Assembly (NCBI GenBank): GCA_035222895.1
Contig: JAVYIG010001837.1
Span: forward strand, 186,001 to 250,000
Direction of reading: 5' to 3'
Length of the DNA: 64,000 bases
Source of the DNA: Strongylocentrotus droebachiensis
Taxonomy: Eukaryota > Echinodermata > Echinoidea > Camarodonta > Strongylocentrotidae
A model generated the notes under the pieces. That model made no database searches. It was not told the origin of the DNA and saw nothing but the letters and a program-made list of their open reading frames with translations. Every line of letters begins with the position of its first letter. Position 1 is the first letter of the stretch. Position numbers and translations under genes: made by a program. Of this stretch, positions 35,690 through 46,955 are shown one piece after another.

Positions 35690-35836
35690 AATAATAATAA
35701 TAATAATAGCTCGTTCTTATATAGCGCTTTTCAGGACCGGAGGCCCTCTCAAAGCGCTTTACAGATAAGTATATTATTACCCCGGTCATTGGATTCAGGC
35801 TTACCCGCACACAATGTATGCACATTCTCCACTCCC
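35690..35836 (+). repeat. SINE-like dispersed repeat, copy 3
   Basis: Begins in (AAT)n, then TCGTTCTTATATAGCGCTTT, GGAGGCCCTCTCAAAGCGCT and CACACAATGTATGCACATTC. Ends exactly where a family B TTAA element begins. Confidence 0.75.
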
Positions 35837-36335
35837 AAAGTTTTGGTATGGGGTCATGAATTTGGTTCAAATGAACATATTGGAAGCATATGCGATCCTT
35901 CAATATTCAGTGATCGTTGTCGCGGTTCAAATCGGGTCTAAAGTTATGAAATTGTAAATAATAAACTTCTTATGTTGTATAGCTCCCTCTCAAGGTCAAA
36001 ATATTAATTAATCTATAAAACAATGTTTCTTGACTAAAATCGACCGATTAGCTATTCCCGTTTGGAAATTATATACATGTATCACAACTACATATTCTGA
36101 AATTTTCATGGTCGCAGCTACCAGTGTACGGCCGTAGGCGCTATTTGAAATTTATCAAAATTTACCGGGAGCACCGGTAAATTTTTATATTCAATTTTTT
36201 CTCGAAAGCAGAAGTGTTTTACAGGCTAAATTTTCTAGTGCTTATAATACATCCACATGGGCATCCAAATATATCAAAATTGTACAGATTCCTATCTACC
36301 CAATTTTCAAAATTTCCCCAAACTTTGTATTACCT
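35837..36335. mobile_element. TTAA family B MITE, copy 1 (5' truncated)
   Basis: Reverse-complement relative of 44181-44683 along its whole length, missing the first 9 bases. Ends AAACTTTGTATTACCT before TTAA (36336-36339). Contains the CCGGGAGCACCGG palindrome. Confidence 0.8.
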
Positions 36336-36803
36336 TTAATGTTTCAAGGAAAGTCATGATACCTACTCCTCATTGTACAACAAGTCTATTACCGCAAAGT
36401 TAGTTTGATAATCAGTTTGAGTTATTATATATAAAAGCTGAGAATTTTTTTAATGCATTTGTGAATACTGCTTGAATCTTCAAGTTTCTTTATAATCAAG
36501 ATCTTCTAAACATATTTTGTCTCTATCCAATTCAATGTTTCTATCAGTCTCTACATGTGCCTCACCCTATCTCTCTATATAATATCCGTCTCTCTGTCTC
36601 TCTCTCTCTCTCACTCTATTAACAACAACCCTAACATCTGATGTGACATACAAGCAAGCAGCCCTGACATAATGTATTAGCAATACTTCCATTTTCATTT
36701 CCATTTCCATTTCCTTGAAAGGTTCTTGAATTCATTGGCAATAGGCTCATGTTGCATCGGGGTGGGCAGGGGTGGAAATGCAACAAGTGTATTATATTAC
36801 TTT

Positions 36804-37040
36804 AGGCCTGTCATCATCAGCTCAAGTTTACCAAATAACTCGCTATTTTAACTGTCCCGATCGCAAATTATCCAACTAATTTGCGCCTTCATCAGCCCGC
36901 AGTTACAATTAGCAGGATATTTGGTTGATAAAATATCCTGAGAAATCTTGGTTTTGTTTCCGAAATAGCAGGCTAATTTGCGCCCGTCCAAGCTAGTTTG
37001 TAATGAGCGTATTGGTCTGATGAAGACGCAATATACTTAG
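36804..37040 (+). mobile_element. AGGCCTG-family element, copy 3 (3' truncated)
   Basis: Starts AGGCCTGTCATCATCAGCTC after TTT and follows copy 1 until GGTCTGATGAAGACGCAATA; the right end is absent. Confidence 0.7.
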
Positions 37041-37245
37041 TTATTAAGTAGCGGGCTACATCCTAATTCACCCATTTAAGATGCACTCAAACTATGCTCT
37101 TCCTGTAGCTTGAGCTAGTTCATCCTGCAAACAGGAATAGTTCAACTTGGGCTTAAGGAGATGGGGAACATCAAACTCAGACTAATATCTTGAAAAGTCT
37201 TTGTCTATTTTTTGTTTTCTTTATTATTTGTGTGCTTCTTCAAGC

Positions 37246-37302
37246 TAATGATAATGATGATGATGATGATTGTGATGATGATGATGATGGTGATGATGAT
37301 GG

Positions 37303-37336
<34 letters not shown>

Positions 37337-37345
37337 AATGATGAT
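37246..37345. repeat. (GAT)n microsatellite
   Basis: ATG/GAT triplets with GGT and TGT interruptions; poly-Asp and poly-Met frames are artefacts. Confidence 0.95.
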
Positions 37346-37533
37346 GATGGCTTCTTGTATAACACCAGTATCTGCCTCTGCTGGGCACTCAATTCGCTTG
37401 CTATAGAATGTCCATCAAATTTAACATTCTTAGTCAGTTTATCAAATCGTGATTAATCTCTATGAGTCTTTGTAAGGATTTTTATTCTTGAGAGTGATGC
37501 CAAGTCATAGTGGAAAAGAATTCTACCACTTAC

Positions 37534-37643
37534 CTCTTTTGTTCTCAGAAAGGGGTAAACTTGCCCCCTGTAGGAGGCCGCATACGGGATCATCTTCAGC
37601 CAAGGTGTGTAGAATATCCCCCTGCCTCTGATCCAGACATACC
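37534..37643 (-). CDS. Internal exon candidate 3, unknown protein
   Basis: A 110-nt block with acceptor (ttttgttcttag) and strong donor (AAAAGAG followed by gtaagtgg). The preceding exon fixes the frame: one base completes a Gly codon, 36 codons follow, and one base is left over. The product begins VCLDQRQGDILHTLAEDDPV and continues CGLLQGASLPLSENKR, an acidic, soluble-looking segment. A second frame is also open (it contains GYVWIRGRGIFYTPWLK) but does not fit the phase of the neighbouring exon, so I prefer the first. The intron to exon 2 is about 390 bp. No recognised domain. Confidence 0.55.
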
Positions 37644-38036
37644 CTAAGAACAAAACAAAAAATTAAATGAAAGCTTGATTTCCTTATCTTTCTATGCTCA
37701 TAACTCAGCCCCTATACATTTTCTAACAAAATCGTTTAGCGCATGTCATTTAGTTATGATCTTGAGCATTCAGTGTAAGTTTTGTTGGATTATGTGAGAA
37801 TTTAATTTCTATCATTACCAGAACTCATGTTTATTTTCAACTCAAATAATTGTTTATATTAATGCTCTTCTGACTCTCAACAGATGAATATATTTTGCCA
37901 TCTGTATTTCTCCACCATATACATTTCTATCAAATTTGTTTTTGCAGTCACACTTTTACATTTACAGATTTCATATTTTAAAATGCATTTAACAGAAACA
38001 AAGAAGTTCTGGAGATTAAAGCATATAGCTACTTAC

Positions 38037-38140
38037 CCCGTAATACCCGTCTTGGGAACATTATGACAGGCCCCCGCTAGTCCATCTATGCTTGCCAGAA
38101 GCCCTGTTCTGTTGCTCAATAAGTATAGGATTAGGTCCGT
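38037..38140 (-). CDS. Internal exon candidate 2, unknown protein
   Basis: A 104-nt open block with a good acceptor (cttattttccag) and a consensus donor (GG followed by gtaagtag). It enters in phase 0 and leaves with two bases of a codon. The 34 complete codons begin TDLILYLLSNRTGLLASIDG and continue LAGACHNVPKTGIT; the split codon becomes Gly when joined to the next exon. The start is hydrophobic and the rest small and polar, with one potential N-glycosylation motif (NRT). The upstream intron carries a truncated AGGCCTG-family element only 70 bp away (38211). The phase fits both the 46385 exon and the 37534 exon. No family recognised. Confidence 0.55.
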
Positions 38141-38210
38141 CTGGAAAATAAGAACATGAAATGTACATATGTACTTAAAGTCATTTTGAAAAGCACCTTC
38201 TAGTCTCATA

Positions 38211-38390
38211 AGGCCTGTCTTCATCAGACCGAAATTGCAAAATAACCCGCTATTCTAACTAGCCTCATCTCAAATAAGCCAGCTAATTTGCGTCTTTATC
38301 AGCCCGCAGTTGCAATAAGCGGGCTATTTGGTTGAGAAAATATCCCAAGAAATCTTGGTCTTAATTGTTTCCAAAATAGCCTGTATCGTT
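38211..38390 (+). mobile_element. AGGCCTG-family element, copy 4 (3' truncated)
   Basis: Starts AGGCCTGTCTTCATCAGACC and contains CCCGCAGTTGCAATAAGCGG; stops abruptly before a hairpin-family trace (AGCCAGAAGGACG at 38398). Lies 70 bp upstream of exon candidate 2. Confidence 0.7.
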
Positions 38391-38511
38391 TTTTTTAGCC
38401 AGAAGGACGTTTCAATTCATCTGCTCTGAACAGACGATATTTACTTGTCTGAATGCCTGTCCTGCTATATTGTAACATAATGTCTGTTCAGAAGTGCATT
38501 AACTCTGTATT

Positions 38512-40551
38512 CAAAGGGAATTCCAGCAAATAACTCTAGAAGAAAGTAGAAATATCAGAGAAAGTTTGAATTGCTCTATGTATAGGAACTTCAAACTGGG
38601 TGAATTTTAATGTCACCATGATGTAGTGTGGACAAATATTTATATGAATATTGAAATTCATCTCCTAACATGCCACTCAAATAAACCTCTTTTTTGCAAA
38701 TATTTGTTGTTCAAATTATATGGGGAGAAGGGGGAGGGGTTGTATTCAGGAATCTATTGCAAACTATTGAATCCCTGACATCACAAACATACATGTAGTT
38801 TGAAGAAGAAAGAAAGAAGGTATATGTACTGTTTAGTTTCAAGTAAGCAATGATTAATTATCACCAAGGTTTTCAAATTATTAAACACAGAATGACCATT
38901 CTTAACATCCTTCCTTTCCATTTTCCTTTTAATGCTTTCAATTCGATTTCATATCCACTTGATAATATCTTTGTTTACAGTGCATTAATTGAAGCAATTT
39001 ATTTCCTTTCTAAATAATAACACAGAAATAGTAAAGTTTCAAATTAAGACAAAAAATGATGGTGGTTTTAAAAAATCTTTCTAGATACAAATATAAGAAT
39101 ATGATGGCTAGATTCTTTTGTAGATACATCCTAAAAGATATTACATTTTGCTCTTCTGCCTGCGCATTCAAAATGGGTTTTCAAAGACAGTCTGTCATTT
39201 ATCCCGTAATTCAAACCTTCATTGCTATGCATGTACATGGTTGCCAAGAGAATACTCTCAACCCGCCACTTGTTAAAAGCTTCACAAACCCAAGACTACC
39301 TTGAAAGCATACAAGACAATAATACCCATTTCCATTTAAATGCAAAAATCCAGAGCCCGGCATCCTGGGTATATATGCAGGGAAGAAAAAAATTGAAGAC
39401 AAATTCTTATTCCTTTCAATAATATGGATCAATTCCGTAGCCATGGCGACCTGAGTGCGACAAAAAACGGTGTGGTTGTCTTGAAATTCATAACGCCCCT
39501 TCAATAGCGCACAGGGAGGATAGGGGATCCGCCATCAAGTGTGCTTAAATTTGCACTTGATGGTATGCATTAGGACTCCATAGAGAATAATATCACCAAG
39601 GTTGTTCAAAAGGGAGATCTCATATGCATGGAGAGTACTTATACAGCTGTATACATTTAAGAGGGAAAATGGAGAGAAGGGCGAAGATCGTGTGCTTGTT
39701 ATCTTTTACCTTCCTTTGAAGTATGCACTTCAGTCTTTCGTATTTATGTGAAGCGAATGTGCCACTTTTATGCCACATGTATGAAGTTTCAAGAACATCC
39801 CCAGAACACTCTAATATTTCTCCTTGTCTTTTATTATTGCAAGATCCACTGATAAAAAGTAATGCATTTTGGTGATAAAAGTTTTTCTTTTATTAAAGCA
39901 AGATCCACTGATAAAAAGTAATGCATTTTGATGATAAAAGTTGTTTTTAAAAAGGGATCCAATAATGAAATTCCTGGAAGTTTGGATACACAGCTCCTAA
40001 AATGCCTAGCAATCCCAATTTTAGTTTTGCTTCTCTTTAAGATTCATTTATCACTCTTAAATTCATATGATGGAGATAATTGTTTTGAGACATACAATTT
40101 ATTGTGAAGGTTCTCTTCTTTTTCATTAATCTCAAAATATCAGAAATATATAAGTTATTGCCAGGCCCTAGAATAACAGGATGCTGTACACCACCTACTG
40201 GTAAATTCTGAAATTCAAATCACAAATTCATTATTAAACTTGTGATTTTACTGATGAAACATAATTACAATTTTCTGGAAAAACAAACAAACAAAACTAT
40301 TTGCAATGGTTCGTTTAACTTGGTTACTTGCATCTACAGGCCTACAATGCTTTCTCACATGCACACATCATCATCATTATCCTTATATTTTACATATATG
40401 CTTTCAAATATTTGTCCATTCTGCTTAATAAATTTGTTCATCCATTTCATATGATTTGTTTTGGGCTATCATATTTCAAGCAATTTGCTTACAATGGTAG
40501 ATATAATAATTTGCAAATTTATCCTTTTTTTAATGTATATTTGCTTCATGA
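38512..40551. other. Intronic or unique DNA
   Basis: Contains a 59-bp tandem duplication at 39839-39957 (unit beginning GCAAGATCCACTGATAAAAA) and a GC-enriched block at 39150-39560 with a near-consensus X-box (GTCGCCATGGCTAC, minus, about 39433-39446). No gene supported apart from the flanking exon candidates. Confidence 0.4.
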
Positions 40552-40555
40552 TTAA

Positions 40556-42411
40556 AGAGAAGGTTGAGTTCTGGGAAGAGGTGAAACAAAAATTTGTGAG
40601 TGTTATCATTGTATTATGCAAGTGTGGAAGAACAACAGAATTAAAATGTTCCCTGAAAAGCATGGCTCTTCAAATGCCTTAAAGTTGATACTCTAAGCAA
40701 ATAAATGTCCCTTAATTTGTTACCTACGGCAAGTATATGTTATTTTTAAGTTTTTCAATTACTTAGTATATCACAAAAAAATTCTGTCTACTCGAAATCC
40801 TCAATTGAAATGTCTAAAATATCCGCCTCTCTTTGCATAGAAAATCAGTCACGACGCTGGTCTACTATTTATGACCTCACGTCCGGGAGAGAGTATATTC
40901 ACGTACCCGGATGTTCCATAGCAAACATGTGCAGAGTGATACGATTTTCTGCATATTTTTGTTTCAAAGGCTGAAAAGTCTAATAAATCACAATTCTATG
41001 TACAATTCTTTACCTTCCCCTAGTACTTCATAGTATTAATATCAATTCCCCTTTTAAAAATTATGACATATACATGCCAACGATGTGCTATTAGTCGATA
41101 TTTTCACCATGTAATTTTTGTTTTGGTGTTGAAATCGGCCCAGGCACGGAGTGAACAGTAGCTGTCTACCCATGCACAGTTCATATTACCATACACTATA
41201 GCGATCTCCCGATGGTTTCTTCTTCCTTTTTCCCATGTCTTTCGCCTTCCTTGGCCCTGAACATCCTTCATCTACTAATTCTGACACCGGTAGTCAGGAG
41301 CAAGTCTTTGTTAGTTGTTTTTCTTAGCTGGCAACGTCGCTTTCATTCTCTTGCAATTGCCGATAAACATATAACTAGCGCACGTACGTTCCATCACAAG
41401 CAAGCAGCGCCTAGAGCAGCGGCTTGGTCTTACCTCCCGATTCTGCTCGCTCCACGAACGTTCATGCAAGAGCCGCATCACTCGCCAAAATATTATAGAG
41501 GAAGCGCGCTTGCATGATCTCGTTCAAGTTTGATATTTTACAACATAAAATGTTTAACTGGTACTGTATCCTTTTTTGAGGCAGTCACACACATCTATGA
41601 TAAGTACTATCATAGTTCTAGACCTATTCGTTTTACAAAACTGCTCATGTTCATCTGATGACAATATAATGCATCCGCCTATTCATAAGTGCACGATTTA
41701 ACTTTAATTCCTAAGCAGTAAACTCGTCTTAAATCTCTACCAAATAGGTGAATATGAGGATATAAAAAGAAATCAGCGACTGAAAAATGTTGCTTCGTTA
41801 TTCTTCATTCAAATGAAAACAGAAAATCCATCAAATATACTCCTAAACAACAACAAATCTAAGCTCTGACAGGATAGCATTTACGTAGGGATATCACTGC
41901 CATTCACTCTCACTGAGCCCATGACTCCCGTTCGTGACGTCACGGATAGAGGCCCGACTCTACGTGCACTTCCGGGTTTCAGACTTAGATATTTTGGTAG
42001 AGTTTACTGGAATAAATTCATTATTCTAAACTTGTTTTGTCGGGTGGACACCATTTGGTGTTATTATGGGGGTTAAAAGCTTTCTATTTATGTAATTATC
42101 TCAGTATTTGGGATTGTCTTAGAGTATCAACTTTAATATTCTAAATATGGCATTTAACAACATACAAATCGGGACAGATTTTTATGCCACATGTTAGTGT
42201 AATCCCTATATACATGTATACATTTGTACATCTTTCTGTGTACAGTGCTTGTAACTTTACCAAGACTGGGCCAAATTTCTTATCATTTTGATGATTCCAG
42301 AAACTTGCAGTACACACCAATACTTATATGCTAGATGATCAACTGTTTCTGATTGATTCCACACTGTTTCTTTCACAATGAAAACCGCATGACCAGAACT
42401 CAACTTTATCT
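40556..42411. mobile_element. TTAA family A MITE, copy 2, host of a nested insertion
   Basis: Ends AGAGAAGGTTGAGTTCTGG and rc AGATAAAGTTGAGTTCTGG, flanked by TTAA (40552-40555, 42412-42415). Interrupted at its internal GCCTTAATATT by the element 40683-42132; without it the host is about 400 bp. Confidence 0.85.
40683..42132. mobile_element. TTAA family D element, 1450 bp, nested
   Basis: Perfect 15-bp inverted ends AGTTGATACTCTAAG, with TTAA on both sides (40679-40682, 42133-42136), where uninterrupted family A copies have a single TTAA. Interior unlike other families, with GC-richer stretches (40840-40930, 41370-41510, 41920-41990). ORF 41212-41517 is not transposase-like. Probably a deletion derivative of an autonomous Kolobok or piggyBac-type element. 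Confidence 0.9.
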
Positions 42412-42415
42412 TTAA

Positions 42416-43230
42416 ATGTCAAACAGTACTTTTTAGTATTTTATGTTTGTTAAATGTTACCAATTCAAGTATAAGATGATATGTTTCAAAGAGACTTCCA
42501 TTTTAGTATCAACAAAGCACAAATATATGCATTTTCTCCTTGAAATCCTCTCCAAATCCTACAGTTTTGGATGCTTTCCTTAGAAAGGCCATTTAAAGAA
42601 ACACTATTTTGTGGTATGTAAATGTCCACTTCATTGCATACATATACTGAGCACAAACATATGAATAAAGCCACCCTCTTCCAGCAACGTGAATCGTGTT
42701 TAATACAGATGGTTTTGACAGATTCAAGGAGCATTCATGTGAATATAATAACGTAGAAACCACCACTACCCACGCTAACCTCTGCTGAGAGGCAAAAGGG
42801 AAGTATAACTTTAAGTCAAATTTGAGGATTCAATGCCTTTCTTGCTCCCCACACATAGGATATGCTTTCTCTACTATTAAACACTCTGAAAACATTGACA
42901 TCATCTCTTTATGAGCTATCATGCAGTATTTGTATGCAATATTTGCTTATTTTGGGGTATATTCTATCTCTATACTTTTAATAGCACATTGTAGTTGTAG
43001 AGGTATTGAATTTTATATGTGAGATCCCTTGGACAAGGAAAATCTTGAGATTTTGTTGAAGTATTTTAGTGAATACATATAGGGAAAAGCTACACTGTAT
43101 AGGCTTGTAGACTTTGCCCAATTCATTCATCCTTGTCTTTATCTTTTAAACATTTTTTTTTTCAACTCTGTTCTGTCCACATCTACCAAAGATTATAATG
43201 CTACCATAATCCAAACTCTTATTCTTTTTT
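42416..43230. other. Unique DNA
   Basis: No feature recognised. Confidence 0.35.
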
Positions 43231-43249
43231 GAAATAGCAATATTTCAGT

Positions 43250-43830
43250 TGCAACTTCTTCCTCTCTTTACCTCCTCCCTTTTGCTTCTCACTTTCCTTC
43301 CTTCCCCCCCCCCCCCTCCTCCACTTTTTCCTCTACTTCCCTTTGCTCTTTTCCTCTCTCTCCCTCTCTTCACTTCTCCCCCTCATTTCCTGTTCTCTTT
43401 CTCTTCTCCCTCTCAAGAACTTCTTACTCTCCCTCCCTCCCTACTCTCCCTCCCTTCTACCTTTCTTCCCTTCTTGTTCTCCTTCTCTTTTTCCTTTACT
43501 TTCCATCTCCCTCTCCTTCCCTTCCCTCTTTTCTTTCCTCTCCCCCTCTCTCTTTCTTCACTTCTCCTCCTTTCCTGTTCTCTTTTCCCTCTCCTTCTCT
43601 TTTTACTCTCCCTCCCTTCTCCCTTTCTTCCCTTCTTGGTCTCCTTCTTTTTCCTGTACTTTCTATTTCGTTTTTCTTCTCCTTCTTCTTCCCTTATCCT
43701 TCTCCTTCTCTTTTCCCTTTTCTTTCCATCTCCTGCTCCTTCTCTCCTCCCTCTCATTCTCTTCATCCTTTCCTTCTCTTCTCACTCTCATTATACCCTC
43801 TTCCTCTGTATTCCATCTCTTAAACTCTAG
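43250..43830. repeat. 580-bp polypyrimidine tract
   Basis: Almost pure C/T with recurring CTCCCTCCCTTCT, CTTTCTTCCCTTCTTG and TTCTCCTTCTCTTTT motifs at roughly 160-bp spacing (43450 and 43610), and a 13-base C run at 43305. Ser/Leu/Pro frames are artefacts. Confidence 0.9.
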
Positions 43831-44180
43831 GTTTTAAAAAATTCATAGTTTGTAATCATTGAATTCCCTTTAGACGGAGACTGTCCATCCATTTCATATA
43901 ATTAGCGGTCAGTATTCTTTTGTGGTTGATTTCAGCCCAGAGTAAATCAAATCACTACACAGACCATCTCCCAAGCAACCGGGCAGGGCCGACAACCCTA
44001 CATTACTCGGCTATCAGATCCCTAGCAATTTGAATACTAATCACTATTTATCACAGCGGGAAATCTCTCTTACACATGTCGCAAGAGACACAAATATTCC
44101 CTCCCAGCAGTCCGCCTTCATAATTCTATTATACTTGTACAGCCACTGTGTTTTTCATTTCTTTCTCCATGCCATGTTAA

Positions 44181-44683
44181 AGGTATTACAAAGTTTTGGG
44201 AAATGTGAAAACTGGGTAAAAAGTGAATCTTTACAATTTCGATATATTTGGATGCCCCTGTGGATGTATTATAAGCACTAAAAAAATTAGCCTCTAAAAC
44301 ACTTCTGTTTTCGAGAAAAATTGAAAATACAAATTTACCGGTGCTCCCGGTAAATTTTGATATATTTCAAATAGCGCCTTCATGGCCGTACCATGGTAGC
44401 TGCGACCATGAAAATCTCAGAATATGTAGTTGTGATATATAATTTCCAAACGGGAATAGGTAATCGGTCGAGTTTAGTCAATAAACATTGTTTCATAGTT
44501 AAATTAATATCTTGACCTTGAGAGGGAGCTATACAACATAAAGAGTTTATTATTTATAATTTCATAACTTTAGACTCGAATTCAACCGCGACAACGATCA
44601 ATGAATATTGTAGGAACGCATATGCTTCCAATATATTAATTTAAACCAAATTCATGACCCCATACCAAAACTTTGTAATACCT
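44181..44683. mobile_element. TTAA family B MITE, copy 2 (complete)
   Basis: 503 bp, flanked by TTAA (44177-44180, 44684-44687), near-perfect ends AGGTATTACAAAGTTTTGG. Contains CCGGTGCTCCCGG. No coding capacity. Confidence 0.9.
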
Positions 44684-44757
44684 TTAAGTGGTTCGTTACA
44701 CCTCAGCTATTTCTAAAGTTTATATAATGTGTTACTAAACTTTTAAACTACATTTCG

Positions 44758-44835
44758 TCTGTTTGGAGCCAGAAGGGCGTTGACCTTGTGACAAAGTTGG
44801 TAAAGTAGATGTGTAGGAGTTAACACTCTTTTGGC
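44758..44835. repeat. Hairpin repeat family, copy e
   Basis: Left arm TGTTTGGAGCCAGAAGGGCG, right arm rc GCCAAAAGAGTGTTAACTCC. Confidence 0.65.
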
Positions 44836-44875
44836 AAAAACAAATGAAATTAGAATGACAATTTCACTCAATAAC

Positions 44876-45010
44876 CCCCCCCCCCCTCTTACTCTCTTCC
44901 TCTCTCTCTCTCTCTCTCTTTCTTTCTCTGTTTGTCTGTGTGTCTCCCACCCTCTCTCTCTTTCTCTATTTGTCTGTGTGTCTCCACCTCCCTCTCTCTC
45001 TCTCTCTTTC
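44876..45010. repeat. Poly-C plus (CT)n/(GTCTGT)n
   Basis: C run then CT repeats; the segment TTTGTCTGTGTGTCTCC is duplicated about 52 bp apart. Confidence 0.9.
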
Positions 45011-45273
45011 CATATGAATATCATAAAGTCTTTCCATACTTTCCAATAAATTACTGAAAGACTAGCTACATGTGCATGCATAAGACAGACTAAAACATGA
45101 AATATACCGTACATGCAGGAGTTCCCTTGGGATCATTTTCCTCTCAAATGACTGTCTAAGCTTTCTTACAGTTCTTTAGTATCAGGTGACATTGGAGGTT
45201 ATGAAAAGAAATTTTTTTCATAACAATAGCAACGGGGGATGTCTCTTAAGGGTTCGATCTGGTAGCTTGTTCA

Positions 45274-45655
45274 GACGACAACAAATTTATACGAAACTTG
45301 TATAAAGAAACGTTGTACAATACAAAAAAAACATTGTAAAGTAAAAGGAGTGCACGGACTAGAAGAAACATTGTATAAAGAAACTAATTTTGAATAGGTC
45401 AACTGGCATGACATGAGTACTGACGTTAAGCCCCATCCAGTTTAATTTTTGTACGATACAACATTCAGAACATAATGGGACCGTGATTTTTTATCATGTT
45501 TTCATTCGAAACAATGTTCAAATATGCTGTTATAAACTATACAAAATTCTGTATACAACATTCAGGGGAACTCTTGGGAACATTCCTTAATCGTGAACGT
45601 CAGCCATTTTTACTAAAAGAAATGTTAGAGAAACGTATAAATTTGTTGTTATGTC
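45274..45655. mobile_element. Inverted-repeat element of unknown superfamily
   Basis: Ends GACGACAACAAATTTATACG and rc GACATAACAACAAATTTATA. Internal variants of AAACATTGTATAAAGAAAC and ACAACATTCAG repeat several times. Target duplication not clear. Confidence 0.6.
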
Positions 45656-46236
45656 AGTTGTGATTTAATTATCTAATGGCATGAAAATTTTGCGCATCTG
45701 AACTGCTCGTGAAATTTGTGAAAATGTCACACACAGAAAAGGTTCTGATTTCTACCATACCCAATAATCGTGGAAAGGGGGGGGGGGGCGACACCTCCCT
45801 TGTTTGGAACCAATTCAGAGCATCATTATTTGAGGGGAGCTATTACGCCTAAGGCGATACAATATGATTTTCTCAAAGGCACTATTCATTATGCTGTGGT
45901 TTTTGGTTAAATTGTGGTTAAATGGTTAAAAAGTCTACTTTAATTGCTTGAAAAATGTGAAGCAAAAGAATTTTTCAATGCGTTAAAGGGAAAAATTGCC
46001 TCATGAAAGAAATATACTTCTTTGATTCTCTATTGAACCAAACTTGATAAAATGCAATATTTCCTTGCAAACTTCAATAATTGTTTGATACATATATATT
46101 CACTTTTTATTTATCTTACACGGTTGTAGTTGGAGCAAAAATTTAACCCATTGCTTACAGGAACTGGGTGCCCCTGCATAAAGTGTATGGGAATAAGAGA
46201 AATCAGAAGTCAATGGATTAAATGACTAATGATATA

Positions 46237-46327
46237 CAGTCAAACCTGTCTATAGCGACCACCCAAGGGAAACACGAGAAATGGTCTTTGAAGCCAGGTG
46301 GTCACTAAACTAAACCAAGTTTGACTG
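46237..46327. mobile_element. Tc1/mariner-like MITE
   Basis: 91 bp between TA dinucleotides; ends CAGTCAAACCTGTCTATAGC and rc CAGTCAAACTTGGTTTAG, with GACCACC and GGTGGTCAC facing each other. Confidence 0.75.
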
Positions 46328-46384
46328 TACAACATTGTTGGTGTATACAGTACATATTAAATGTAGCCTCAGTATAATTCTTAC

Positions 46385-46474
46385 CACATCGGTGAAACAG
46401 CAGCCATAGGTCTCCCGTATTGCAACTTCTGCTTCAGAAAGGCTGTTTGCTGCTCCCAGAGCAAGTAGGGCCTC
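46385..46474 (-). CDS. Internal exon candidate 1, unknown protein
   Basis: A 90-nt open block on the minus strand with a pyrimidine-rich acceptor (ccttttctacag) and a consensus donor (GTG followed by gtaagaatt). It is phase 0 at both ends and encodes 30 residues beginning EALLALGAANSLSEAEVAIR and ending ETYGCCFTDV. Composition (Ala/Leu/Glu helix-like start, two adjacent Cys) is unlike the Lys/Asn/Phe-rich chance frames around it. Its 3' phase fits directly to the exon at 38037-38140. I do not recognise the family. A Tc1-like TA-flanked repeat (46237-46327) lies just downstream in the intron. Splice signals and phase are seen; that it is a real exon is inference. Confidence 0.5.
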
Positions 46475-46770
46475 CTGTAGAAAAGGGATCAAAGAATAAG
46501 GACAGCCAAAATTAGAACGTTTATTATAAATATCAAAGGGGGAAGGGGCACATGAAGGGGTGCTGAAAAAGATCATCTTTTCGGTGCAAACTATACATGT
46601 TATTCTATAGAACAAAGACTCCACACCTGCTTTTTTGGAAGCGGTTCAAGAGTGAACTTTTTAGAGTCTGTATACATGAGCCCTATATAAAGATTTCAAA
46701 TTCTGGGGGCCAGACCTCGATTTTGGGCGCCCATGTAACCTGGGCACTTGCCCGAGTCGAACCCTGATAT

Positions 46771-46955
46771 AACATTGTAGTTTCCTTTTTTAGAAAAATA
46801 TTGTAGTTTCATTGTTTAGGAAAACATTGTAGTTTCATTATTTAGAAAAACATTGTAGTTTCATTGTTTAAAAAACATTGTAGTTTCATTCTTTATAAAA
46901 ACATTGTAGTTTCACTGTTTAGAGAAATATTCTTGTTTCATTGTTTAGTAAAACT
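46771..46955. repeat. 28-bp minisatellite, about 7 units
   Basis: Unit ACATTGTAGTTTCATTGTTT plus AGAAAA, with a few substitutions per copy. Confidence 0.9.

Noticed and set aside
37453-37653. Alternative reading of exon 3 containing GYVWIRGRGIFYTPWLK
   Set aside because: Open, but its phase does not join the 38037-38140 exon, whereas the VCLDQRQ frame does.
40683-42132. Transposase gene inside family D
   Set aside because: The longest frame (41212-41517) has no transposase motif and the rest is closed.
43249-43837. ORFs of up to 193 codons
   Set aside because: Polypyrimidine tract; low complexity.
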